A DNA stretch of 64,000 bases from an uncultured SAR86 cluster bacterium (GTDB taxonomy: Bacteria; Pseudomonadota; Gammaproteobacteria; Magnimaribacterales; D2472), in contig CABXFU010000005.1 of NCBI GenBank assembly GCA_902511575.1, forward strand, positions 59,060 to 123,059, read 5' to 3'. Numbering within the stretch: the stretch's first letter is position 1; each line of letters begins with the position of its first letter. A program made the position numbers and the translations under genes. Shown here one piece after another: positions 50,078 through 61,085 of the stretch. The notes beneath the pieces were generated by a model that was given only the letters and a program-made list of their open reading frames with translations, did not search any database and was not told the origin of the DNA.

Positions 50078-51625
50078 GTGACCAACAAAACTGCCTCTCA
50101 ATTAAATTTTTTCTCAACCATTAAAGTTGGTGGCTGGACCTTGGTATCGAGAGTGGCTGGTTTAATAAGGGATATCTTTACAACCAATCTTCTTGGTGCA
50201 AGTATTTTTCATGATATTTTTGTAGTTGTACTAAAAATTCCAAATGTTTTTAGAAAGCTATTTGCTGAGGGAGCATTCAGCCAAGCTTTTATTCCAATAT
50301 ATTCAGAGTATATTGGCAGTAAAGACGATAAGGGCAGTCAAGATTTTCTGAATGCTTTATTCGGTATTTTGCTCTCAGCACTTTTTATATTTACCACCTT
50401 AGCTTTATTATTCGCACCAGTGTTTATTTTGATATTTGCTCCAGGCTTTTATTTTGATTTACAAAAACAGGATTTAGCTGTCAGTCTGTTAAGAATTATG
50501 TTTCCTTATCTTGCATTAATTTCTCTTGTAGCTTTTGCTGCGGGTATTCAGAATTCTCATAATAAATTTTCTATCCCAGCATTAACTCCTCTAATTTTCA
50601 ATTTGAGTTTAATTGGTTCAGCGTGGCTAGTTGCTCCAAAAATAGATATACCTGTTATGGCTCTTGCATGGGGAGTCCTTTTGGCGGGATTTCTACAATT
50701 ACTATTCCAGATTGCACCTTTAGCAAGCATTAAAAAAATCCCTGTACCAAAAATTGATTTCCAAAACCCTGGCGTCAAAAAATTCTTTATTCTTATTCTT
50801 CCTGCGATTGTTGCAGGCGGCATAGCGCAAATAAATCTATTAGTTGATACTATTTTTGCATCATTATTGATCACTGGCAGTCCAACTTGGCTATATGTTT
50901 CAGATAGATTAATACAATTTCCAATGGGAATATTTGCCATAGCTATTGGTACAGTCCTTTTACCCGGCCTCTCAAAGTCTTATGCTCAAAAAGAAATTAA
51001 AGCTTTTACTGAGCAACTTGAGAATGCCTTTAAGTTAATTTTTTTCTTAGCTATTCCTTCATTAATTGGGTTAATTTTATTTGCTTCTCCATTGTTAGCT
51101 ACTATTTTTCAACGAGGTGCTTTTTTATGGAGTGATGTGCAACAAGCTAGTTTGAGCCTAATAGGTTTCTCACTAGGCCTACCTTTTTTTATGGCAATGA
51201 AAGTTTTAGTTCCAGCATTTTTTTCTAGGCAAAACACTAAAACTCCCATGTTGATAGCATTTTTAAGCTTATTAATTAATGTATGCTTGAATTACTTATT
51301 AGCATTTTATTATGGTTTAGGGCATCTTGGCTTAGCCATTGCTAGTTCTATTTCTGCAATAGTAAGTGTAGTAATTTTAAGTCTTATTCTTAAAAGAGAT
51401 GGGTTAATTTCTTTTTCTGGAATTTTAACCGCCTTCTCTTTTAAAGTCTTAATAGCTAGCGTTGCTTTGATATCTTTTTTATCAATTTTTAATCAATATT
51501 TTGATTTTGAATTATTTACAGAAGTTCAAAGGTTGTTGCATCTTGGCGCTGCAGTTATTGGCTCATTAATAATTTATTTTGGCATGAGTTTTTTATTAGG
51601 CGTCAGAACTACTGATTTTAAATAA
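50078..51625 (+). CDS. murJ: Lipid II flippase MurJ
   Basis: A 515-residue MOP-superfamily flippase with about 14 membrane helices that moves lipid II across the inner membrane. It shows VGGWTLVSRVAGLIRDIFTTNLLGAS at the N-terminus (cavity arginines), the FRKLFAEGAFSQAFIPIYSEY family signature (about 49-70) and GGIAQINLLVDTIFASLL mid-protein. It has a GTG start directly after the msrB stop. Its stop overlaps the ribF start (TAATG). The block murJ-ribF-ileS-lspA-ispH is typical of Gammaproteobacteria. Confidence 0.97.
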   Translation: MTNKTASQLNFFSTIKVGGWTLVSRVAGLIRDIFTTNLLGASIFHDIFVVVLKIPNVFRKLFAEGAFSQAFIPIYSEYIGSKDDKGSQDFLNALFGILLSALFIFTTLALLFAPVFILIFAPGFYFDLQKQDLAVSLLRIMFPYLALISLVAFAAGIQNSHNKFSIPALTPLIFNLSLIGSAWLVAPKIDIPVMALAWGVLLAGFLQLLFQIAPLASIKKIPVPKIDFQNPGVKKFFILILPAIVAGGIAQINLLVDTIFASLLITGSPTWLYVSDRLIQFPMGIFAIAIGTVLLPGLSKSYAQKEIKAFTEQLENAFKLIFFLAIPSLIGLILFASPLLATIFQRGAFLWSDVQQASLSLIGFSLGLPFFMAMKVLVPAFFSRQNTKTPMLIAFLSLLINVCLNYLLAFYYGLGHLGLAIASSISAIVSVVILSLILKRDGLISFSGILTAFSFKVLIASVALISFLSIFNQYFDFELFTEVQRLLHLGAAVIGSLIIYFGMSFLLGVRTTDFK

Positions 51626-52569
51626 TGTACTTAATTAGAGGAATAGGAAATATAGAAACTTTTAATAAAAAGTTTCCAAACCAATCCATGAGTGGAACCA
51701 TTGGCAATTTTGATGGATTGCATTTAGGGCATCAGGCAATCCTTAATCAAGTAAAAGATAAGGCAAGAGAGAGTTCAAGCGCGTCTTTAGTATTTTTTAC
51801 AGAGCCACATGCATCTGAGTATTTTGCAGCTAAAGATGAGAATTCTGCAGCACCTCCGAGAATTTGCCCTTGGAGAGAAAAAGTAAAGTTGCTAAAAAAT
51901 TTTGGTATAGACTTTGCATTTTTTCTTCAATTTAATAAATCTTTAAAAACAATGACTCCACAGAGTTTTCTTGATGATATTCTGGCTCAACTTAACTTAA
52001 AACATTTAATCATTGGTGATGATTTTAGATTTGGAGCTGAGCGGGCTGGTGATTTTCAACTATTAAAAAATTGGGGCAAGAGCAACGGAACACAAGTAAT
52101 TGCCAATAAAACAGTCTCAAGAGATGGTTTAAGAATAAGCTCTACAAGAATTAGAGAGGCTCTGCTGCAAAGCAAGTTTGAGCTGGCAGCACAATTACTT
52201 GGACGTCCGTATACGTTTTCAGGAAAAGTGGTTTATGGAAAGCAATTAGGCAGAACTATCGGTGTGCCTACTGCAAATCTTTGGATACCAAAACAAAGAC
52301 TTCCTATAGCCGGTGTTTATGCTGTTAAGTGTTCGTTGGCGGGAGAGTCATTCAATGGAATTGCAAATATGGGCATCAGACCGACAGTTGACGGATCTAA
52401 ACCTGTTCTTGAAATTCATATATTTAATTTTAGTGAGTCTATATATGGTCAAAGATTGACTGTAGAATTCAAAAATAAACTTCGTGATGAGAAGAAATTT
52501 GATAACATTGACCTATTAAAAGAACAAATTCTTCAAGACATATCTCAAGCTAAAGAAATACTGGAATAA
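51625..52569 (+). CDS. ribF: Bifunctional riboflavin kinase / FMN adenylyltransferase
   Basis: A 314-residue enzyme that makes FMN and FAD. The N-terminal adenylyltransferase half has GTIGNFDGLHLGHQAIL (nucleotidylyl-transferase HxGH region) and the LIIGDDFRFGAERAGDF block. The C-terminal kinase half has GRTIGVPTANLW (about 210) and NGIANMGIRPTVDG. The length is standard. It overlaps murJ by one base, with ileS six bases downstream. It supplies FAD for SdhA and Lpd. Confidence 0.97.
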   Translation: MYLIRGIGNIETFNKKFPNQSMSGTIGNFDGLHLGHQAILNQVKDKARESSSASLVFFTEPHASEYFAAKDENSAAPPRICPWREKVKLLKNFGIDFAFFLQFNKSLKTMTPQSFLDDILAQLNLKHLIIGDDFRFGAERAGDFQLLKNWGKSNGTQVIANKTVSRDGLRISSTRIREALLQSKFELAAQLLGRPYTFSGKVVYGKQLGRTIGVPTANLWIPKQRLPIAGVYAVKCSLAGESFNGIANMGIRPTVDGSKPVLEIHIFNFSESIYGQRLTVEFKNKLRDEKKFDNIDLLKEQILQDISQAKEILE

Positions 52570-52575
52570 TTCTCT

Positions 52576-55347
52576 ATGAGTAAAGAATATCGGGATACTT
52601 TAAATCTCCCTGAAACTGATTTATCGATGAAAGCTGGTTTGCCCAGAAAAGAGCCAGAAATATTAGAGTTTTGGAACTCTATTAACCTCTATCAAAAAAT
52701 TAGAGAGCAAAATGCTGACAAGCAAAAGTTTATTCTTCATGACGGGCCTCCTTATGCTAATGGAGATATCCATTTAGGTCATGCCGTTAATAAAACTCTT
52801 AAGGACATTACAATAAAATTTCAAAGCATGCTTGGAAAAGATGCGCCATATGTTCCTGGTTGGGATTGTCATGGTTTGCCAATTGAATTAAATGTTGAAA
52901 AAAAACATGGGAAAGGAAGCGATCTTGTTAGAGATAAAAAATCATTTATCAAAGCTTGTAGAGAATATGCACAATCTCAGGTTGATAAGCAAAGAAAAGA
53001 TTTTATTCGATTGGGAGTATTGGGTGATTGGGAGAACCCATATCTATCATTAAATAAAAGTTTTGAAGCAGACACTGTTCGTGCATTAGGAAGAATCATT
53101 GCTAATGGACATCTTGAGCAAGGAGAAAAACCTGTCCATTTTTGCATGGATTGCAGATCAGCTTTAGCCGAGGCTGAAGTAGAGTATCTGGATAAGCAAT
53201 CTCATTCTATTGATGTGAAGTTTAAAGTGTTACCCAAATCAATTGAGTCGCTTTGCTCAACATTTCAAGTTGATAAAGTTGAAGAAGCATATTTCGTAAT
53301 TTGGACGACAACTCCATGGACAATCCCATCAAACGTTGCTGTATGTATCCATGAAGAAATTGAGTATATTTTTGTTAGAGGCGATAACGATCATTTTATT
53401 ATTGCAAAAGACCTATTGGATGAATGCTCTGATAGATGGGGCATAGAGTTAGAGATTCTTGGATCAGTTTTAGGAAAAGAAATTACTGAAATCTTAATGG
53501 CTCATCCTTTGTATGAAAGGGAATCTAAGTTATTGCACGGAGACCATGTCACCACTGAAAGTGGAACAGGTTGTGTGCATACTGCTCCAGCCCATGGGTT
53601 GGATGATTACTTTATTTGTATAAAGAATGGTCTTGAGTCTGTAAAAGCCTTGGATAATCGAGGCATTTTTAAAGAAGAATTCGGACCATTAAGCGGCTTA
53701 AGCACCAAGAAGGGAGATCCGATTGTTATAGAATTATTGCAGGAAAACAACGCATTACTTGCTCATCAGCAATATGATCATTCATATCCGCATTGTTGGA
53801 GGCATAAGTCACCAGTCATTTTTATGTCAACTCCACAATGGTTTATCTCAATGAAGAAGTCTGGTCTTAGCGATGGAGCAGTGAATGCAGTTAAAGATGT
53901 TAATTGGGAGCCCGGCTGGGGAGAGGAACGTATTCTTTCAATGCTTGAGGATCGCCCTGATTGGTGTATTTCGAGACAACGAAATTGGGGCGTTCCAATT
54001 ACCTTAATTATTCATAATGAAACAGGCGAGATTCATCCCAAACAGAATCTGCTTTTTAATCAAATAGCAGATGTGATTGAGAAAGAGGGTATAGAGGGAT
54101 GGGATAATTTAAGCCTTGATTCCTTGATTGATGATGCTGAGTCCTATTCTAAGGTTTATGATACCTTGGATGTTTGGTTTGACTCTGGCGTCACTCACAT
54201 GTGTGTTTTAGATAAGTTATATGGCGCAGATGTAGTTGCTGATCTTTATTTAGAAGGTTCAGATCAACACAGGGGCTGGTTTCAGTCATCTTTACTAACC
54301 GGGATTGCTACCAATGGAATGGCCCCTTATCGATCTGTTTTAACTCATGGGTTTGTAGTAGATGACGAGGGCAGAAAACAATCTAAATCTCTTGGTAACA
54401 CAATTTCACCTCAAAAAATTTGGGATACGTTAGGAGCTGATATTTTAAGGCTATGGATTGCTTCAACTGACTTTAGAAGCGAAATGGTTGCTTCAGATGA
54501 AATATTTAAGAGAGTTTCAGACCAATACAGAAGAATTAGAAACACATTTAGGTTTCTGTTAGGTAACATCAATGATTTTGATGAAAAAAAAGATTCGATT
54601 GAGCTTAATAACTTGCTTGAATTGGACAAATGGATTTTACATGAGCTTGCTCAGTTGCAAGAGGATGTTGTTGGGTCATATGAATCATATTCATATCATC
54701 AAGCTATGCAGAGAATACATAATTTCTGTGTCAATCAACTTGGTGGTATTTATTTGGATATCATTAAGGATAGACAATATACTACTCAACAAGATTCTGA
54801 AATTAGAAGATCAGCGCAAACTGTAATGCAGATCATTGTTAATCAGTTAGTTGTATTAATTTCACCTGTTCTATCTTTTACAGCTGAGGAGATCTGGCAG
54901 GGAAATAATTTTCTTTTGAAAGAGGCAGATTCGGTATTTTTAACTACTTTAAAAAGCCTAGAAGATTTTGACAGTGACTTATCTAACGAGAATTGGAAAA
55001 GATTGCTTGAGATTAAAGAAGAGGTTAATCAGAGCATCGAGGAAGCAAGAACTGCTGGAGTTATTAAAGGGTCTTTAGATGCATCAATTGAATTGATTCT
55101 TGATTCCAATGATTTCAAGTTAATCAAGAAATATGCCTCTGAGATACATTTCTTTTTCATAGTGTCTGAATGTAATATTTTAGAAGGAGAAACCTTAAAG
55201 GTATCTGTAATCAAATCATCTGCAGAAAAATGTGTAAGATGCTGGCATAGACATGAATCTGTTGGGTCTAGTTCTAAACATCCCGAGCTATGTATTCGAT
55301 GTGAACAAAATTTAGATGGTCCTGGAGAGGATAGAAAGTTTGCATAG
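52576..55347 (+). CDS. ileS: Isoleucyl-tRNA synthetase
   Basis: A 923-residue class I synthetase of the bacterial type. The HIGH-type motif is PPYANGDIHLGHA (about 58-70), a CP1 editing domain carries TTTPWTIPSNVA and the GCVHTAPAHGLDDY block, and the KMSKS-type motif is KQSKSLGN (about 604). A zinc-binding C-terminus has CVRCWHRH and CIRC. Editing and catalytic parts are both intact, unlike ProRS in this window. lspA begins inside its 3' end. Confidence 0.98.
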   Translation: MSKEYRDTLNLPETDLSMKAGLPRKEPEILEFWNSINLYQKIREQNADKQKFILHDGPPYANGDIHLGHAVNKTLKDITIKFQSMLGKDAPYVPGWDCHGLPIELNVEKKHGKGSDLVRDKKSFIKACREYAQSQVDKQRKDFIRLGVLGDWENPYLSLNKSFEADTVRALGRIIANGHLEQGEKPVHFCMDCRSALAEAEVEYLDKQSHSIDVKFKVLPKSIESLCSTFQVDKVEEAYFVIWTTTPWTIPSNVAVCIHEEIEYIFVRGDNDHFIIAKDLLDECSDRWGIELEILGSVLGKEITEILMAHPLYERESKLLHGDHVTTESGTGCVHTAPAHGLDDYFICIKNGLESVKALDNRGIFKEEFGPLSGLSTKKGDPIVIELLQENNALLAHQQYDHSYPHCWRHKSPVIFMSTPQWFISMKKSGLSDGAVNAVKDVNWEPGWGEERILSMLEDRPDWCISRQRNWGVPITLIIHNETGEIHPKQNLLFNQIADVIEKEGIEGWDNLSLDSLIDDAESYSKVYDTLDVWFDSGVTHMCVLDKLYGADVVADLYLEGSDQHRGWFQSSLLTGIATNGMAPYRSVLTHGFVVDDEGRKQSKSLGNTISPQKIWDTLGADILRLWIASTDFRSEMVASDEIFKRVSDQYRRIRNTFRFLLGNINDFDEKKDSIELNNLLELDKWILHELAQLQEDVVGSYESYSYHQAMQRIHNFCVNQLGGIYLDIIKDRQYTTQQDSEIRRSAQTVMQIIVNQLVVLISPVLSFTAEEIWQGNNFLLKEADSVFLTTLKSLEDFDSDLSNENWKRLLEIKEEVNQSIEEARTAGVIKGSLDASIELILDSNDFKLIKKYASEIHFFFIVSECNILEGETLKVSVIKSSAEKCVRCWHRHESVGSSSKHPELCIRCEQNLDGPGEDRKFA

Positions 55348-55813
55348 TATTAAAAAAGGCTACTTTGTTATATTTTTCTTAATCGCAATTGATTTAGTAG
55401 CAAAATATCTTGCTGAAGAATACTTAAGCTTTGGACAGGCAGTGCCATTGATTCCGATTTTAGATTTATTGTTGGTTTTCAACTCAGGCATTGCTTTTAG
55501 CATTTTAGATTTTAATAATTCATTCTTAAGCTTAAGTTTATCGCTCATTGGATTGATGATAGTAGCCTATCTCCACTCACTATATATAAAAGAAGAATCC
55601 TCAATCAATCGCTTTTCGCTTATTTTAATTATCTCGGGTGCACTTGGAAATATTCTGGATAGATTGCCAGATGGAGTTGTAACTGATTTTTTATTTTTCC
55701 ATGTTGGCAATACATCATTTTTTATTTTTAATTTTGCTGATGCTTTTATTTCAATTGGAGCAGCATTATTTTTCTTGATGGAGTTTAAAAAATTTCTTCA
55801 AAATAGATCATGA
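55340..55813 (+). CDS. lspA: Lipoprotein signal peptidase LspA
   Basis: An inner-membrane aspartyl peptidase that removes signal peptides from prolipoproteins such as Pal, BamB and BamC. Four helices are present, with the catalytic aspartates in VVTDFLFFHV and FNFADAF, and SGALGNILDRL between them. I favour the TTG at 55340, because GGAGAGG ends nine bases before it and it gives the usual length of about 157; an ATG at 55316 would add eight residues but has no ribosome binding site. It overlaps ileS and, by ATGA, ispH. fkpB, which often lies between lspA and ispH, is absent. Confidence 0.94.
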   Translation: MHSIKKGYFVIFFLIAIDLVAKYLAEEYLSFGQAVPLIPILDLLLVFNSGIAFSILDFNNSFLSLSLSLIGLMIVAYLHSLYIKEESSINRFSLILIISGALGNILDRLPDGVVTDFLFFHVGNTSFFIFNFADAFISIGAALFFLMEFKKFLQNRS

Positions 55814-56754
55814 CGAAGACTAAAGTTTTATTGGCCAATCCAAGAGGATTTTGTGCTGGTGTAGATCGAGCAATTGATATTGTTAACCAAGCTTTAAAAA
55901 AATTTGGGCCACCTATCTACGTTCGCCATGAAGTTGTTCATAACAAGACTGTAGTAGAAGAATTAAAGTCTAAGGGTGTAATATTTGTTGACGAGCTCAG
56001 GGAAGTCCCCGAATCATCTCATGTTATTTTTAGTGCTCATGGAGTGTCTGAGAAGGTTGAGAAAGAGGCAGCAGAATTTAACTTGTTATCTTTTGATGCT
56101 ACCTGCCCCCTTGTAACCAAGGTTCATAGTGAGGTTCAGCGCCATGTCAGGGCTGGCAGAGATATTATTTTAATTGGTCATGAGGGGCATCCTGAAGTAG
56201 AGGGAACTTTAGGAAGACATAATCCCGTAGATTCAAATAGCAAAATTTATTTGGTGCAAGACGAGGCAGAAGCTAAATTGTTATCTGTCTCACAGCCTGA
56301 GAATCTTGCATATGTAACACAAACGACTCTCAGCCTAGATGATACTGTTGCGATAGTTAAAATCTTATATGAGCAGTTCCCTAAAATTCTCAAACCAAAG
56401 AGCGATGATATTTGTTATGCAACTCAAAATAGACAGGACGCAGTTAAACAGCTTGCTTTGGAGAGCGAGTTTATTGTTGTCATAGGCTCAAGAAATAGCT
56501 CTAACTCAAATCGACTCAAAGAATTAGCTGAGAAGTGCGGTGTTAGCTCTATCTTGATAGATGGTGCAGAGGAGCTTGATTTTAAATCCTTATCTAAATA
56601 TCAAAGTATTGGCATAACAGCTGGAGCATCCGCACCAGAATCAATTGTTCAGAGTGTGGTTCAAGCAATTAGCGTTGAATTTAATACAGTTGCTCAAGAA
56701 TTAGGCGAAAACAAAGAAAATATATATTTTAGACTGCCTCCAGAGTTACGCTGA
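55810..56754 (+). CDS. ispH: 4-hydroxy-3-methylbut-2-enyl diphosphate reductase
   Basis: A 314-residue [4Fe-4S] enzyme (LytB) that makes IPP and DMAPP from HMBPP, the product of IspG at 23.5 kb. The three cluster cysteines are in NPRGFCAGVDRAI, DATCPLVTKVH and DDICYATQNRQ; the active-site VFSAHGVS segment and the closing GITAGASAPE are present. It overlaps lspA by four bases and closes the murJ-ispH block. Confidence 0.98.
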   Translation: MTKTKVLLANPRGFCAGVDRAIDIVNQALKKFGPPIYVRHEVVHNKTVVEELKSKGVIFVDELREVPESSHVIFSAHGVSEKVEKEAAEFNLLSFDATCPLVTKVHSEVQRHVRAGRDIILIGHEGHPEVEGTLGRHNPVDSNSKIYLVQDEAEAKLLSVSQPENLAYVTQTTLSLDDTVAIVKILYEQFPKILKPKSDDICYATQNRQDAVKQLALESEFIVVIGSRNSSNSNRLKELAEKCGVSSILIDGAEELDFKSLSKYQSIGITAGASAPESIVQSVVQAISVEFNTVAQELGENKENIYFRLPPELR

Positions 56755-56824
56755 TTTTAAAGATAAAAAAATTTTATGTCTTAAATATCATCCATTACAC
56801 TGTTTCTATGTCTAGAGGAAAAAT

Positions 56825-57361
56825 ATGATCTCGCATGACGGCATTATTGATGTTGCAGAATTTTGCCCATCTCCTAATTTTGACGAAAGACCAAATAATG
56901 TCGCAATTGATTTAATTGTGATACATGCAATTAGCCTTCCGGCAGGTCGTTATAACACCCAGCTAATTAAAGATTTATTCTTAAACCGCTTAGATCCAGG
57001 TAAAGATGAGTTTTTAGGATCGATCAAGGATCTCAAAGTCTCTTCCCATTTTTTAATTACGCGTAAAGGAGCATTAATTCAGTTTGTATCTACTAATAAG
57101 AGAGCTTGGCATGCTGGCATTTCTAATTATAAAGGCAGGGAGCACTGCAATGACTTCTCAATTGGTATTGAGTTAGAAGGCTGCGATGATGAGGAGTTTG
57201 AGCAACATCAATATCACTCTTTATCTAAAGTGATTAATTTTTTATCCGTGGATTTAAAAATTAACAAAAAAAATATTGTCGGTCATGCAGACATAGCTCC
57301 AGGCAGAAAAACAGATCCAGGACCATTTTTTGACTGGACTTTATTACAATCAATGCTATGA
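56825..57361 (+). CDS. ampD: 1,6-anhydro-N-acetylmuramyl-L-alanine amidase AmpD
   Basis: A 178-residue cytoplasmic zinc amidase that trims recycled anhydromuropeptides. It has no signal peptide, which fits AmpD and not AmiD. Zinc ligands can be placed in VIHAISLPAGRYN (His) and GHADIAPGRKTDPG (His and Asp); SIGIELEG is the conserved core strand. AGAGG lies before the ATG. Its stop overlaps the start of an AmpG-like permease, joining import and processing of the same substrate in one operon. Confidence 0.95.
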   Translation: MISHDGIIDVAEFCPSPNFDERPNNVAIDLIVIHAISLPAGRYNTQLIKDLFLNRLDPGKDEFLGSIKDLKVSSHFLITRKGALIQFVSTNKRAWHAGISNYKGREHCNDFSIGIELEGCDDEEFEQHQYHSLSKVINFLSVDLKINKKNIVGHADIAPGRKTDPGPFFDWTLLQSML

Positions 57362-58602
57362 GAAGAAAATTAATAGGTATCTTGTTGCTTGGTTTTGCTT
57401 CAGGCCTTCCTTATATGCTTGTTTTTTCAACGCTAACAGCTTGGCTGAGAGATGTAGGCATTTCTTTAACTGAAATAGGTTTTTTTGCATGGCTTGTCCT
57501 TACTTACTCCTTAAAATTTTTATGGGCACCATTTGTCGATAGATATTCAGTTTTAGGATTTAAAGTTTTTGGAAAAAGAAGGGGATGGATTCTTTTTTCC
57601 CAATCGGTAATATTTTTGTCATTGATTGGTATGAGTTTAATAGATCCTCTTCAAAATATTCAATTGTTAGCATTGTTTGCATTTTTTGCTGCCTTTTTTG
57701 GCTCAATTCAAGATGTTGCTGTAGACGCCTTAAGAATTGAGATTGGTGAGGCAAAAGAGCAAGGTAATTTAGCAGCGAGTTATCAGCTAGGATACCGAGT
57801 TGCAATTCTTGTAGCCACATCTATGGCATTAATTTTTGCTGATTTATACAGTTGGGCTTATGTATATAAATTAATGGCTATTCTGATGTTGATAGGATCG
57901 GCAGGAGCATTGATTTGTTATGAACCAAACAATCAAGAAATCGCTATATTAAGATTTGATGAAGCACTTTTAGGGGCTTTCAAAGACTTTTTTAATCGCT
58001 TTGGTTTATGGTCTGCAGCTTTGCTTTTGTTAATAATCTCAACATATAGGCTCACCGACATTGTGATGGGGCCTATGGCAATGCCTTTCTATTTAGATTT
58101 AGGATTTTCAAAAACCGAAATAGGAGCTCTTGTTAAAACTATAGCTCTCTTTGGATCTGTGATCGGTTTTTTTATTGGTGGTTTATTAATTAAAAGAATT
58201 TCTTTGTTTAATGCCCTGCTATTTGGAGGTTTATGTGTCTTATTTACTAATTTATTTTTTGCCTATGTTGCGAGCGCTCAAGCAAATATCTCTCTTTTAT
58301 CTCTAATTGTTGGGTTAGATAGTTTTGCAGCTGGTTTGGTTGGAACCGTGAACATTGCTTTTTTAACTAGCTTGGTTTCAAAAAAATTTACTGCTGTGCA
58401 ATATGCTATGTTGACATCATTCATGATGCTTCCGGGAAAATTTTTTAGTGGTTTTTCAGGTATTTTGGCTGATTATTATGTATCAATTTCATCATTAGAG
58501 ACTGGTTGGGCATACTTTTTTTATACTACTTCGGCTATGTCTATTCCTGCATTATTATTAATTATGATTTATAAAAAAAATTATGCTGCTAATTCAGCAT
58601 AG
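57358..58602 (+). CDS. ampG: Muropeptide permease AmpG
   Basis: A 414-residue, 12-helix MFS protein that brings GlcNAc-anhydroMurNAc peptides into the cytoplasm. Typical AmpG elements are LLLGFASGLPYMLVFSTLTAWLRD at the start, LKFLWAPFVDRY, RRGWILFSQ and FGSIQDVAVDALRIE. It is coupled to ampD by an ATGA overlap. No ampC or ampR is near, so the pair is more likely for wall recycling than for beta-lactamase control. Confidence 0.92.
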   Translation: MRRKLIGILLLGFASGLPYMLVFSTLTAWLRDVGISLTEIGFFAWLVLTYSLKFLWAPFVDRYSVLGFKVFGKRRGWILFSQSVIFLSLIGMSLIDPLQNIQLLALFAFFAAFFGSIQDVAVDALRIEIGEAKEQGNLAASYQLGYRVAILVATSMALIFADLYSWAYVYKLMAILMLIGSAGALICYEPNNQEIAILRFDEALLGAFKDFFNRFGLWSAALLLLIISTYRLTDIVMGPMAMPFYLDLGFSKTEIGALVKTIALFGSVIGFFIGGLLIKRISLFNALLFGGLCVLFTNLFFAYVASAQANISLLSLIVGLDSFAAGLVGTVNIAFLTSLVSKKFTAVQYAMLTSFMMLPGKFFSGFSGILADYYVSISSLETGWAYFFYTTSAMSIPALLLIMIYKKNYAANSA

Positions 58603-58933
58603 CTCTAGGTTCATTTTAGGAATTTCTATAATATTAATATCAATTCTTTCTATTCAAGAGATTAAGGTCGAACCTTCAATTAATCTTAGTGATAAATTGA
58701 TCCATTTTTCTTGTTTTTTATATTTAACTATTATTAGCTGGCTGAGTAGAATTATTTACAAGGAATTATGGCTTTATGTTATAGTCCTCGCCTACGGAAT
58801 TTTGATTGAGATAGTGCAGATATATATACCTTATCGATCTTTTGAATTTTTAGATATTTTTGCTGATTTCTTGGGGATTTTAGCAGGTAGCTTCTTTATA
58901 AATTTCTTTAAAGATTTATATCCAAAGTATTGA
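58583..58933 (+). CDS. VanZ-like family membrane protein
   Basis: A 116-residue protein with about four membrane helices and the VanZ-like pattern: SDKLIHFSCFLYLTIISW (the DKxxHF element), GILIEIVQIYIPYRSFEFLD and FADFLGILAGS. The function of such small VanZ-like proteins is unknown; the name comes from a teicoplanin-resistance gene and does not imply resistance. It overlaps ampG by 20 bases and is probably cotranscribed with it, which hints at an envelope role. Confidence 0.8.
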   Translation: MLLIQHSSRFILGISIILISILSIQEIKVEPSINLSDKLIHFSCFLYLTIISWLSRIIYKELWLYVIVLAYGILIEIVQIYIPYRSFEFLDIFADFLGILAGSFFINFFKDLYPKY

Positions 58934-59012
58934 ATTAATTTTTTTAAGCCATAAATAACCTTTAGCCTTTAGTTATAAGGATTATTGTTATTTTTAAAGC
59001 AGGAGATTTGCA

Positions 59013-59300
59013 ATGAAATTGAAACCTTTACACGATAAAGTTTTAGTTAAAAGAACAGACGAAGAACAAACCACGCCTGGTGGAATTGTTTTACCTGGCT
59101 CAGCCACAGAAAAGCCTTCTCAGGGAGAAGTTGTTGCTGTAGGGCCTGGAAAGAGACAGGACAATGGAGAGGTGTCTCCAATGGGCGTTAAAGTTGGCGA
59201 CCTAGTGATATTTGGTCAGTATGGCGGAAACGAGGTAAAAATAGATGGTGATGAATATCTTATGCTCAGCGAGAGTGATATTTACGGCATTTTCAGTTAA
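59013..59300 (+). CDS. groES: Co-chaperonin GroES
   Basis: A 95-residue subunit of the heptameric lid of GroEL. It begins [18 protein letters not shown], has the mobile loop with [13 protein letters not shown] (about 24-36) and closes with [26 protein letters not shown] lies before the ATG. No HrcA/CIRCE inverted repeat is found upstream. A weak sigma-32-like arrangement (TTGAA near 58930, CCATAAAT near 58949) is possible but not convincing. Confidence 0.98.
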   Translation: MKLKPLHDKVLVKRTDEEQTTPGGIVLPGSATEKPSQGEVVAVGPGKRQDNGEVSPMGVKVGDLVIFGQYGGNEVKIDGDEYLMLSESDIYGIFS

Positions 59301-59320
59301 ACAATTTAATCAATAATTAG

Positions 59321-60985
<1,665 letters not shown>

Positions 60986-61002
60986 GCCATTTTCTGAAAT
61001 AT

Positions 61003-61036
61003 AAAAAAAACGGGGTTTCTTCCCCGTTTTTTTTTT
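61003..61036 (+). terminator. Rho-independent terminator after groEL
   Basis: An eight-A run and CGGGG (61003-61015), loop TTTCTT, then CCCCG (61022-61026) and a ten-T run form a strong hairpin with a U-tract. The A-run makes it symmetrical, so it could stop transcription from both sides. It ends the groESL operon. Confidence 0.93.
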
Positions 61037-61085
61037 GCAAGATATATAATTATTTAATCACAACTTTAATTTTAGGAGTTTAAAT

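Noticed and set aside
50557..50940. Minus-strand open frame of 127 codons opposite murJ
   Set aside because: It lies wholly inside murJ, lacks recognisable motifs, and its composition mirrors the membrane-protein codons on the other strand.
52570..52575. T-box or long leader before ileS
   Set aside because: Only six bases separate ribF and ileS, leaving no room for such an element.
55029..55214. Short minus-strand frame in the 3' part of ileS
   Set aside because: It is a mirror of ileS codons without its own signals. The same applies to the other short frames nested in known genes.
58934..59012. CIRCE/HrcA element upstream of groES
   Set aside because: No TTAGCACTC-N9-GAGTGCTAA-like repeat is present; only a short CCTTTAG direct repeat and a poor heat-shock promoter match are seen.
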